64,000 bases of DNA. Origin: Brasenia schreberi (taxonomy: Eukaryota > Streptophyta > Magnoliopsida > Nymphaeales > Cabombaceae). The DNA is taken from positions 8,631,501-8,695,500 of the forward strand of contig JAYKKT010000080.1 in NCBI GenBank assembly GCA_036023115.1, in the 5' to 3' direction. Position numbers and translations under genes: made by a program. How positions within the stretch are numbered: the first letter of the stretch is position 1; each line of letters opens with the position of its first letter. Of the stretch, positions 44,800-58,239 are shown piece after piece. Under the pieces are notes generated by a model, which made no database searches, was not told where the DNA came from, and was given only the letters and a program-made list of their open reading frames with translations.

Positions 44800-47659
44800 A
44801 TCGGGTAAGCTAATGGAGGTGGTAGATACTATGATTCGGAGAAAGATTCATATTCTATGTTTACAAGAGACAAAATGGGTTGGAGAAAAAGCAAAAGAGA
44901 TAGAGGATACAAGTTTTAAATTATGGTACTCAGGTAAAGAAAAGGCTCGAAACGGAGTTGGTATTATCATAAATAAAGATTTAAAGGAGAGTGTAGTAAA
45001 CATATAACGATATGGTGACCGAATCATGACATTGAAATTAGTGTTAGGAGCAGAGGTTTTGAATATAGTTTATGCTTACGCACCCCAAGTAGGACTAGAA
45101 GATAGTATAAAGACAGTTTTTTGGGAAGAGTTAGATAAGGTGTTTCAAAAGATTCCACAAAGAGAGATGATTTGTTTAGGAGGAGATTTAAATGGACATG
45201 TCGGTAAAGAGGCATTAGGATATCAAGGGATTCATGGAAACTTTGGTTTTGGGGATATAAACGAGGAAGGTAGGGAGATTTTAAATTTTGCTATGGCATT
45301 TGATCTCTTTATAGTCAATACAATCTTCAAAAAACGAGGTGAACATTTAATTACTTATAAGAGTGGCTTATCACAAACACAAATTGATTACTTTATTTGT
45401 AGAAAAAAAGATAGAGCGTGTTGTAAAGATTGTAAGGTAATTCCAAGAGAAATCTTAACCACCCAACATCGACTTTTAGTTATGGATTTATAAATAAAAA
45501 AATAGACAAAGAAGAAAAGAGTGCATCGAGCTATTCGGACTAAATGGTGGAACCTCAATAGTGAGAAAAAAGATATATTTAAACAGAAAGTGCTTGAAGG
45601 AGATGTTTGGAATTATGTTGGCACACCCTGTGATATGTGGAAGAATATGGATATACATATTAGGAAAGTGGCGAAAGATGTGTTAGGGGTATCTAAGGGA
45701 GGTGTACCGGCACAAAAAGAAGCTTGGTGGTAGAGTGAAGTAGTACAAAATAAAATCAAGGCAAATAGGACATGTTACAAATTACATTATGCTAAGAAAA
45801 CTAGTGAACCTTTAGAAGCTTATAAGAAAGCGAAGAAGGAAGTGAAAAAGATCGTTAGTGAAGCAAAAGCTAAGATTTGAGAGGACTTATATAAAAAACT
45901 CAACTCAAAAGAGGGTGAAAGAGATATTTTTAGGATAGCTAGGGCTAGAGATAAGAAAACTAAAGATCTTAATTTTGTTAGATGCGTAAAAGATGAGGAT
46001 GAAAAAATTCTAGTGGCAAACAATGATATAAGAAATAGATGGAAAAACTATTTTTATAATCTTTTTAATGAAAATAAAGATGTTAGTATTAGTTTAGGAG
46101 ATTTAGCCAAGTCAGAAAAGTATATAAACCACAATTTCTACCGACATATTCAAAAGAATGAAGTCAAAGAGGCTCTTAAACATATGAAAGGTGGTAAATC
46201 GGTAGGACCAGATAATATTACTATAGAAGTTTGGAAAATACTACGAGAAATAGGAATCACTTGGCTCACAAGACTATTTAATGAAATATGGAAAAACCAA
46301 AAGATACCCGACGAATGGAGAGCAAGTACACTTATACCCATATATAAGAACAAGGGAGACATTCAAAATTGTGCGAATTATCGAGGTATCAAGTTAATGA
46401 GTCATACTATGAAATTATGGGAAAGAATTATCGAACGTAGGTTAAGACAAGTATCAAGTACAACAGAGAATCAATTTGGATTCATGCCAGACAGATCTAC
46501 AATTGAAGCAATTCACCTTTTGAGATGTCTTATGGAACATTTTAGAGCAAAAAAGAAAGACCTTCATATGATATTTATTGATCTAGAAAAAGCTTATGAT
46601 AGGGTACCGAGGGAGGTTCTTTGGAGAACTTTGGAAAAAAGAGGTATCCCATTGACTTATATTAACCTTATAAAAGACATGTATGATGGTGCCAAAACAT
46701 GTGTGAGAACTCATGAAGGAACGACAGACTTCTTTGAAGTTAATATTGGGTTACATCAAGGATCAACTTTAAGTCCATACTTATTTATAATGGTGATGGA
46801 TGAGTTAACAAAACATATTTAAGATGAAGTACCTTGGTGTATGTTATTTGCAGATGACATTGTATTAGTGGAGGAGTCTAAGGGAAAAGTTAATAGAAAT
46901 TTGGAACTATGGAGAGAAACATTAGAAAGCAAAGGCCTCTGACCTAGTAGAACAAAGACAAAATATATAGAATGTAAGTTTGATCATTTAGTTACTTCAG
47001 AGGACATAGAAATTAAAATTGGCACACATTGCATTCCCCAAAAGGAAATTTTTAAATACCTAGGGTCAATTTTTCAGAGTGACGGAAGAATTGATGGAGA
47101 TGTTACACATAGAATTAATGCTGGTTGGTTAAAATGGAAAGGAGCATCAGGTATTCTTTGTGATAAGAAGATACCATTAAAATTAAAAGGTAAATATTAT
47201 AGAGCAGCAATTAGGCCTTCCATGTTTTATAGTTCTGAGTGTTGGACAGTTAATCATCAACATGTATAAAAGATGTCTGTGACAGAAATGAAGATGTTGA
47301 GATGGATGAGTGGTCATACAAAAAAAGACCGTATACATAATGAGGTTATTAGAAACAAATTAGGAGTGGCACCAATAGAGGATAAAATGAGATAACATCG
47401 ATTAAGATGGTTTGGACATATAGAAAGAAGGTCAAAAGAAGAACCTTTAAGAAGGTTAGAAAAACTAAATTTGGAAAGTATTAAAAGAGGTAGAGGACGA
47501 CCACAAAAATGTTGGAAAGAAACAATAAAGAATGATCTAGCTTATTGGGAGTTAACTGCTAACATGGCACACGAGAGGGATCTGTGGAAACAAAGAATCC
47601 ATGTAGCCGACCCCGTCTAGTATGGGAAAAGGCTTAGTTGTTGTTGTTGTTGTTGTTGT
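44800..47659 (+). mobile_element. RTE-clade LINE, copy F, inserted in the hAT transposase gene
   Basis: It is bounded by a perfect 20-bp target-site duplication, TTTATTTCTTTAGTTGCATT, at 44780-44799 and 47660-47679. Removing it rejoins the hAT frame (CKNATKEI...). At 2860 bp it is truncated at the 5' end (starts TATCGGGTAAGC just inside the endonuclease start, compared with copy D) and ends in about seven TTG units. It is the best-preserved coding copy of the family here. Confidence 0.95.
44813..47620 (+). pseudogene. RTE endonuclease-reverse transcriptase, one frame with nine premature stops
   Basis: The whole 936-codon stretch stays in one reading frame, with no frameshift found. The endonuclease has LQETKWVGE (44875), GGDLNGHVG (45180), QIDYF and TQHRLLV (45460). 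RT has [17 protein letters not shown] (46579), [13 protein letters not shown] (46750) and the catalytic FADD (46847). The C-terminal part ends [10 protein letters not shown] at 47617. Premature stops are at 45005, 45491, 45503, 45731, 45878, 46820, 46940, 47267 and 47393. Compared with copies B and D, most look like single C-to-T or G-to-A changes (CAA, TGG or CGA codons); 47393 looks like GAA to TAA. Confidence 0.93.
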
Positions 47660-47679
47660 TTTATTTCTTTAGTTGCATT

Positions 47680-47961
47680 CTTGCAAGCTGCTACATTTCC
47701 GCTCCTTCTCATTAAATGGTCCTTGTATCTTGTTATTCTACTGGTAGAAACATGACCATATAATATACAAAACACTAATATATTATCTGTCCTAGATATT
47801 GTCAAACTCCAATTCCATCCTGGATCCTTAGAAGTTGGGGGTCTGTAATTGTATGCTAGACTAGAAAACCGATTACCAATTGTATTACTAGTGCCGGTGC
47901 CACAACTGCCACTGCCACTGTCACTTGGAGAACATGCAGCTGCACTTATTGATGATTCCAT
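47680..47961 (-). pseudogene. hAT transposase N-terminus with BED zinc finger
   Basis: From the ATG at 47961 (MESSISAAACSPSDSG) the frame runs through DPGWNWSL, then HVSTSRITRYKDHL and RRSGNVAACKNATKEI, the BED-finger layout of plant hAT transposases. The second metal-binding Cys position appears to be Tyr (FCILYG). The frame is cut by RTE F at 47679 and resumes at 44799. A GTG-initiated extension to 47967 is possible but unlikely. Confidence 0.85.
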
Positions 47962-48285
47962 ACTCACTACAAAAAATAAGAATAACTACTCAGCTTGAGT
48001 TTTCCAACCTTATACAAGAAATAGAACATTAAATAAGTAACGCTAGGCTGAAGTGAATATATTGTTGGTATCACCCAATCTCCCAAAGAAAAGAAAAGAA
48101 AAACAAAACAAAAGCAAGGGAGAAGTTCCTATAACTAAACCAGTAAGACTGACTCATCTTTCACTACTAGCCACCACTTTTCATCTTTAATGCCATTCCT
48201 CAAACGACTCTTTATTACCTTTGCCCGTGAAACCAACAATTTTGCCATCAAGACTAACAAGAAAAACCCACAAACATTAAGTTTA

Positions 48286-48289
<4 letters not shown>

Positions 48290-48356
<67 letters not shown>
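48290..48356. repeat. (TA)n-(TG)n compound microsatellite
   Basis: About 21 TA units pass directly into about 11 TG units. Confidence 0.95.
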
Positions 48357-49274
48357 AGGTGTGTGTTGAAGTTTAAATAAAAAAAGATGATTACATAATA
48401 TGCCTAAAAATATGATACTGCCCCATAATGCAAATGACTTTTCATACTGTGCCCCAAGATACTACTTTGAAATACTAGTTGCCCATGAAGAATAATAAGA
48501 TTGCGTTGAAGCCAAATCAAGGCTGTGTATTTTCTTTTACAATCCGATTCTTTTATTCGAATCAGGGCTGAGTTGAACAAAGGAGAGTGATTGTCATTCC
48601 TAATGCTTAAGATCATCTCATGAACTTTTATGCAAACTTAAGTTTGTTCAGTCGTTTTGAATATCAGTATGCTGAAAATAACAGCAATGAAGAGAAAATG
48701 AATGGGCATCTTTTCATGAGGATTCAACCGCACTTTCTTCATAAATAGTAACACTGGGTTAAGGTCGGTCCTGAATTGATGGTTTTAATAAGAGTAGCAA
48801 CATGATGACAGCTTCACTGACAAGTCAAGTAGGATGGTATTGAACAAGAGTGGATGGAATTGATTTTGAACGAATACTCCTTGAACTATGACAAAACAGA
48901 ATCTATTTGAGGAAAACCTACAATGACAGTGCACCACTCATCACCATTCACATTCATAGGTACCATAAAAATTTAACGAATTTCCCACGGAAAAAATCAT
49001 AAGCGAACATGTGCACATGGATAAGATAGGAAAATGAGCAGCCAACAAGAGATTGGGAGGCAACAAGTTCAATGAACAGGCTGCAAAACTTAGAAAACAA
49101 CTACATTTAAGTACACACAAGTATAGAAAGATAATCCTAGGTAATATTAGACAACTCTCAGACAAATTCAGCTCGATTAGTCTATACGTACTTCTAGATT
49201 AGTTCATAAGCATTCTTGGAGCTCTCTCCCCCACTCCCCACAAAAATGAAAACCAAACTTGCACATAAGAAGAA

Positions 49275-49400
49275 GATGAGAAGGAGAGAGACACATAAGA
49301 GAAATGCCGTCGTGCTGCGACGTGAAAAGCTGAAGGAGATGAGAAGGAGAGAGACACATGAGAGAAATGTCATCGTGCTGCGACGTGCAAAGCTGAGGCC
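49275..49400. repeat. 63-bp tandem duplication
   Basis: Units at 49275-49337 and 49338-49400 share GATGAGAAGGAGAGAGACAC and TCGTGCTGCGACGTG with a handful of differences. As 63 is divisible by three, the plus-strand open frame carries a 21-residue Arg/Glu-rich repeat, but no protein family is recognised and it lies in transposon flank. Confidence 0.88.
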
Positions 49401-49511
49401 AAGTGAGCGGTGGTGTTAGGGCTCCCAAAAGAAACCTTCATGCGCGAGAGGTGAGAGACGTGTGAGATATGCGAGAGATAGGGTTAGGTCATTTTATTTA
49501 ATGGGTTCGGG

Positions 49512-49539
49512 TCGATCCAATGAATATTCATTGGATCGA
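49512..49539. repeat. 28-bp perfect palindrome
   Basis: It is centred on GAATATTC with arms TCGATCCAAT. GGG and CCC flanks extend the pairing on both sides with a small bulge. It lies about 150 bp inside the hAT right end. Confidence 0.9.
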
Positions 49540-49683
49540 TCCGACCCAAGAATTCTGTACGTTAAAACATCTATAGCGAGTCATGTTGTTAACGCTGCTA
49601 ACAACACCTTAGAGGGATGCCTGCTACCGCTATAGCGATTTTTCATCCGCTATAACGCTATAGCACACTATTGACTACTTAAG

Positions 49684-49951
49684 TTAGAGACTTTAGTTTA
49701 AATCCTACTTCTATTGGATCATGTATTGATTCTATAGGAGCCATAAGGCAGACTTTCTTTAGTATAGGGATAGATTAGTCTTTTTATGTATATGTGTTCT
49801 TTGAATAACCCTATCTTTATCGTGTAACTGTAAGAGAATGGAAGAAGTGAAAGAGAGAGAGCAACACCATGATGTCTGCGTCTAGACGCCTGCCCTCCTT
49901 CACACCATTGTTCCTCTTTTTTCAATCAATAAAGATATGTTGATTTACAAC
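49684..49951 (+). repeat. 3' LTR of copia J, remainder
   Basis: It resumes TTAGAGAC after the hAT element and runs to about 49951 (TTGATTTACAACA). It contains CAATCAATAAAG near the end, as plant copia LTRs often do. Together with 41378-41387 it gives an LTR of about 270 bp. The 3' end is estimated from the CAACA terminus. Confidence 0.65.
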
Positions 49952-53457
<3,506 letters not shown>

Positions 53458-54929
53458 GTTTGTATTTCAACTTTGTATAGTTGTAACCAACAGGTAAAGG
53501 ATTCCTTCATTCTATGTATGTACTCTGAATATGAAAATCACATGTCATTATTTATCAAGTAGAGGAACACAACAAAACATCGTTACTGCTGTAAATCTTA
53601 TTGCATTGTGAATTTATGCTTAGGCATGCTTACGGCTTCCTGCGAGGAAATCTAGCTTTGTTGCCAAAATTCTTAGGTAACTAACAGGGTACAACAACTG
53701 TATTATATTTGGTAAGATTGTTAATGCCTTTCAGGTGTTTCTTATAAATAGAACGCCACTGAAGCCCGCCTATAGGGCTGAACAGTGAACAGCGTTAGCA
53801 TTCTGTTGAACCATTTCATATAATTTTCAAAAGTTGAATAATTTAAAAAAAAGTCTTATGGTACGAGTGAAGTCTTTTGCTATTTCTCTGTTATTTGTTC
53901 ATATATTTTATGCCTTAGAAGGGCTCCATTTCACGAAACTTGATGTGCCTTTTGTTCAGGCCCTTTTGATAAATACTTGGCACAATGTGACACCTAGGTT
54001 GCAGATCCATAGTCGAACGGGACTGTTGTATTAAAGGTTCAATTAGACATGGCTGGTTTGGGGCGAACTGAGCTTGGTCATTCGAAATCTTCAGTTCCAG
54101 TTTGCCTGGAATCGTGAATGAACCAGGATCCACTCTTTTCCAGTTACTGTTTGCAACCTCTGGTTCTAATGAAAACTTTTGAAGAAAACTCATGAAGTGG
54201 ATTGAATCACTTCGACCAGTTTCTGGCTCCGATATGTTCCGCTTCAAACAGCCAGGCCAGTTCCGAACAGGCCATGTCTAGGTTCAAGGATGCTATGAAA
54301 GATGACTTTTGGCTCATGGCTTTTGAAACCTACACCAGTATTCACTCTTGATGCTTCAATATATGGAATATGATGCAACAACCAATATATAAACAATTCA
54401 AACTTCCATTAAAAGCAAAACTATTTAAAACAAGGGGCTTCTGAAAACATTTTAAGAATATAGAGTCGAAATTCCTGAATTTTGAAAATTTTCAGCTCAA
54501 AAGTAAAAGCGAGGAAGAATGCATGGTGCCACAATGCAGCCACCCTGATCAAACTCACAACCTTCAACCTCCCTAGCCAGGTGCCTTCTATAGAAATTGC
54601 CCTTATGCTCGAATTTCTTTATTCCAGACTCCTGGTTTCACTCTATTCCTTTGGGTGGTGGGTGATATGAGACTTCGATGGCTTGAGGGACAATGGGGAA
54701 CCACCAACGCATACATATGTGTGTTGGTTTGAAAGAATTAGATGGAACTCAACTGTTTTCCCGGTTATATGATTATTGGGAGGTATGCAAGCTTTTAATA
54801 CGATTTCATTAAAGGTGTGTTTATCTTTCTATGGAACAATAGGCTTGTGCTCACCCTTCATTTTACAACTTATCGTGAGTCTAACACTTTAAAGGCTTGT
54901 GGTGTTGAGCAACTGCTTGTGATGATCGT
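53458..54929. other. downstream of the PRP16 pseudogene; no gene seen
   Basis: The first part is the former 3' UTR. A block at 53782-53960 recurs at 56618-56825. The minus-strand frame 53915-54247 has no recognisable domain. Confidence 0.5.
53782..53960 (+). repeat. dispersed duplicate, copy 1 (partner 56618-56825)
   Basis: Shared words in the same order are TGAACAGC, TTGAA.CATTTCATAT, GTCTTTTGCTATTTCTCT against GTCTTTGCTATTTCTCT, TATGCCTTAG and TTGA(T/C)GTGCCTTTT. The copies are strongly diverged. Confidence 0.7.
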
Positions 54930-55480
54930 GATCATCCAGATTGTACGAGTCGATCGAGTGGCAACTTTTGATAATGTGGCAAAAGCATAGAAGGAACTAG
55001 AGTAGCCATGTTGTGTCAAATTATTGACAAATTGGTTATATATGAAGAAAAGGCTATACAATCTCAAAGATGATTGAAGTATGCCCATTAAAAATCATCT
55101 TCACTAATTTAAATTGCTCATTATAGATTTGAATATTATATATATTGAAATAAAAAATGAGGATCAAGCCTTGATTTTGTTATGTTCATTGTCAGCCTCA
55201 TGAGAAGTTTCTTGATACTGTGCTATATATGAAAGACACTATTTCACTTGAAGATGTGAGTAAAAAATTTGCTCATTACACGTCTCAAGATTATAAATAT
55301 TAAAATTGAAAACGAAGATCAAGCCTTGATTTTATTATATTCATTGTCGCCTCTCATGAAAAGTTTCTTGATACTATGCTATACATGAAAGACACTATTT
55401 CACTAGAAGATGTGAGAAAAAAAAATCAAGAGAAAATTTCACAAAACTACTACATGGTATTCTGCTCGACACTTTTGAAT
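54930..55480 (+). pseudogene. Ty1/copia gag fragment with internal duplication
   Basis: Plus-strand reading gives LTNWLYMKKRLYNLK near 55020, PIKNHL, then NEDQALILLCSLS and FLDTVLYMKDTISLEDV, all standard copia gag blocks. The DEDQALILLCSL...SLEDV portion occurs twice in tandem (about 55116-55260 and 55263-55415), about 85% alike by eye. Stops and frameshifts are present and no LTR was recognised. Confidence 0.78.
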
Positions 55481-57691
55481 CTTAATCCTCATGCAATAAA
55501 TCAGAGAGTGTAGGTTTTTCTGCTAATAAATAAGAGACCTCTTGAGTAACACCATCAGTTTCATCCTATATGGATCCTGTCTAGATGTATTGACGTGGCA
55601 GCTAAGCCTAGTCAGCTGCCACATCAACCAAAATGGTTTGGATCATGTTATTAAGCCTGACCCTATATAAACACATATGTATTGGTTCTATAATATTTGT
55701 TGGTTGTGCACATGGTGGTTAACAAGATATGCTCAACAATAGAGCAACTTATGTTCAATTTGATGTTGATGTCCTGATTTTTTAATATATGTTGATGGCA
55801 TGGTTATGTAATACATATTTATCAAGAATTTCTCCATTGGTTGTGAACTTAGTGGGGAAGAATGCATCAATAAAATCATCAACAACCGCATTTTGTTGAC
55901 TGAGTTAGGTTGGTGCCACAGTGAAGCCACCCTGCAAGCATTCTTGCTGTCAATCGGCCACCTATGATCACCGTGGCCATCTTTTTCAGTCACCAGCTTT
56001 CCTTTAAGCCACTTTATAACTCACACAGCCTCCATTGTCACCATTGAACAACCAGGCAGCTTGCACACAATGATGCCACAGCCATTTCAGCAAGCTTCCT
56101 TTAGCCGCTTTTCTTTAAAAGTCTGGTTTTGTATTCATCTGGATGAAACTCGGTATCATAGTATAGAAGCAACAATTAATTGAAAATCATGTGAAGAAGG
56201 TTTGCTGAAATCATTGCTGGAAAACCATCCACTCCCTCTCCTCTTTTACTCAGGTCTTGGATTCGGTCTGATTAGTTCGATTCAGATCCTTTCGTCGGGC
56301 CTATTTTACTAACCATTTGACCCGCTCAACCACAAAGCCTGAATCCCTTCCAATGTTTGATCCAAATCAAAATCCAACCGAAGCCTTCACCGAGCTAGAT
56401 TTAGATGCGATGCGAATCACATCCTTCAAGCCAGGTGAATCAAACCTACAAACTAGGTACACCCCAATACATACCATGCTACAAAATTAAAACCATGTAG
56501 GTTAAAGCAAACTACATCAATAAGAGGAAGGACATGTTGCCATTTCAAAGGGCTAGATCACAACATATGCATGGTTGATGCTGATAGTGACCGAAAACTT
56601 ATTCATAATTCATGATAATGAACAGCATTGTTGCTCGTAGGATTTTGAAAAAGTTGAAAGCAGTTTTATTGAAACATTTCATATTACTTTGTAAGATTGA
56701 GTCGTTTTAAAATAAATTAATTTTATCATATTACTTAAGTCTTTGCTATTTCTCTCATATTTGTTCTATGTACTTTTATGCCTTAGGGGATGGTCCTTTT
56801 CGCAGAAGTTGACGTGCCTTTTCATCACCATGAGGCTCTTTTTTAACAGAGAAGGGTGAACCATGACCAAAGAGAGAATCAAGCATCAAATGCCATGGCG
56901 ACCAACATTGGTTCTTATGCACTGTGAATTACGACTTTAAAGCATCAATACCATTTAAAAAATTATTAAAGTATTTGACAAAAATTATGAAAAACATTCT
57001 TATTATCTTCGTGCTCCTCAAAAATAAAGAGGAGGCATGAATAAACAATGTCGGACAACTAGACAGCTTTCAACCAGCCGGTCCAACAGTTTTCTTGAAA
57101 ATCTACTTGTGTATTCATCTGGCCGATAAGTTTAGAAGCAAAGACCAATTGAAAATTATGGGAAGAAGGCCTGGAAAAATCATTGCTGGAAGACCATCGA
57201 GTCCCCTCTTCAGGTATTAGTTTGGGTCTGATTAGTTCATTCCCGATCCATTCGACAGCCCTCTTTTGATAACTATTTGACCCATTTAACCATAAAACCT
57301 GAATCCCTTCCATTGTTTGATCCAAACCCAAAGCCAAACCAAGCCTTCACCAAGCCAGATTTGGATGAGATACAAAACCAACCTGACCCCTTGGTCAAGA
57401 TGAATCAAACTTGCCACCAAGTCTATACCAAAAGTTCGATGATTCACCACATAAGAAGCTCTGGTGACTGATAATATCAACATTTCTTGTCAAATTCACT
57501 GAAACCTAGAACTTATCTTCAGAAAAATCGATTAGTTGAAGTGTCAGTGATGCCAAGCTGGAACTGATGGAGGTTTTCGCTCGGGGTAAAGTACTGCCTT
57601 GGAGTGTGGTCGTTACTTTCTCAGGACTTTTGTATCTTATGATGTGAGCAACTATTAATTAATGTGATCATGACACAACCTATGGGGGTTT
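55481..57691. other. no gene recognised; duplicated blocks
   Basis: It contains two copies of a ~300-bp block (56108-56415 and 57090-57375) and the second copy of the 53.8-kb block (56618-56825). Open frames such as 57059-57337 on the minus strand fall within the duplicated block and show no known domain. Confidence 0.5.
56108..57375 (+). repeat. ~300-bp direct duplication, about 1 kb apart
   Basis: Copies at about 56108-56415 and 57090-57375 share, in order, GTATTCATCTGG, AGAAGCAA, CAATTGAAAAT-like, ATCATTGCTGGAA, GGTCTGATTAGTTC, AACC-TGAATCCCTTCCA and GCCTTCACC. They lie in the same orientation and differ at many positions. Confidence 0.8.
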
Positions 57692-58196
57692 TGTGGTGTT
57701 TCCTATTGTCTTCTTGGCAGATTCCGACTTCTGTCGACCTCTGGTACTTCTTCATCGACCTCCGGTTCCTAACTGTGTTACTTCTCAGGTATGTCTGCAG
57801 CGGGAGAACAAAGGTATGTGGTTTAGCTGTTTGAGGTTTCCTCTTAGTGGGGTCTCCCTGGGAAGAAGTTGGGTCTCAGTATTCCGATGATGTCTGATGA
57901 TTGTATATATATCTTGACCGCGCTACTCTGTATTTATTTAGCAGCGCGTGCCCCTCTCTTCCCGGTTTATCTCACTAGGCTTTCCTCTTCAGGAGCCCCT
58001 ATATCCAGACTGTTACCGTGTTATTTTGTAACGGTCCGGCGATTTCACCCTTATGGCCGTTACGACCATCCTTTTTGTAACCCTGACCACAAATAACGGC
58101 TGGATGGCTAGTCCAACCATTTTTTTGCTGGGTTGCTGAGAATGGCCACTACCTTACATCTTGCACTTGGCCATTCGAGCCAAGTGAACTGACATA
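57692..58196 (-). repeat. 3' LTR of copia element L
   Basis: Minus-strand orientation. Its 3' terminus (ending CCACA, 57692) matches the boundary of the 5' LTR at 63222. The first ~290 bp agree with 63222-63515 at roughly 85% by eye. The other end, near 58196, is placed next to a minus-strand purine-rich tract (AAAGTGGGAGGAAAA, about 58221-58207). Confidence 0.75.
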
Positions 58197-58239
58197 CTGA
58201 TTTTCCTCCCACTTTTGTTGGGTTTTCCTAGTAATATCA

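Larger units (their letters stand above)
41388..49683 (-). mobile_element. hAT transposon, defective, inserted in copia J LTR
   Basis: The ends are marked by the 8-bp duplication TTAGAGAC (41380-41387 and 49684-49691), the hAT target-duplication length. The terminal inverted repeats are imperfect: TATGTTATCAATAG on the left, and TAAGTAGTCAATAG two bases in from the right end on the opposite strand. Many TAGCGG/CTATAGCG words in the outer 100-120 bp on both sides are typical subterminal repeats. Inside is a degenerate hAT transposase gene on the minus strand. Length is 8296 bp, of which 2880 are RTE F and its duplicated target. Confidence 0.88.
47968..49683. other. hAT right end, noncoding, with several repeats
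   Basis: This is presumably the 5' UTR or first intron and the right terminus of the hAT element. It contains a (TA)n-(TG)n microsatellite at 48290-48356, a 63-bp tandem duplication at 49275-49400, a palindrome at 49512-49539 and subterminal CTATAGCG words at about 49570-49672. Confidence 0.65.

Noticed and set aside
49216..49419. Arg/Glu-rich open frame with 21-residue repeats
   Set aside because: It comes from a 63-bp tandem duplication in the noncoding right flank of the hAT element.
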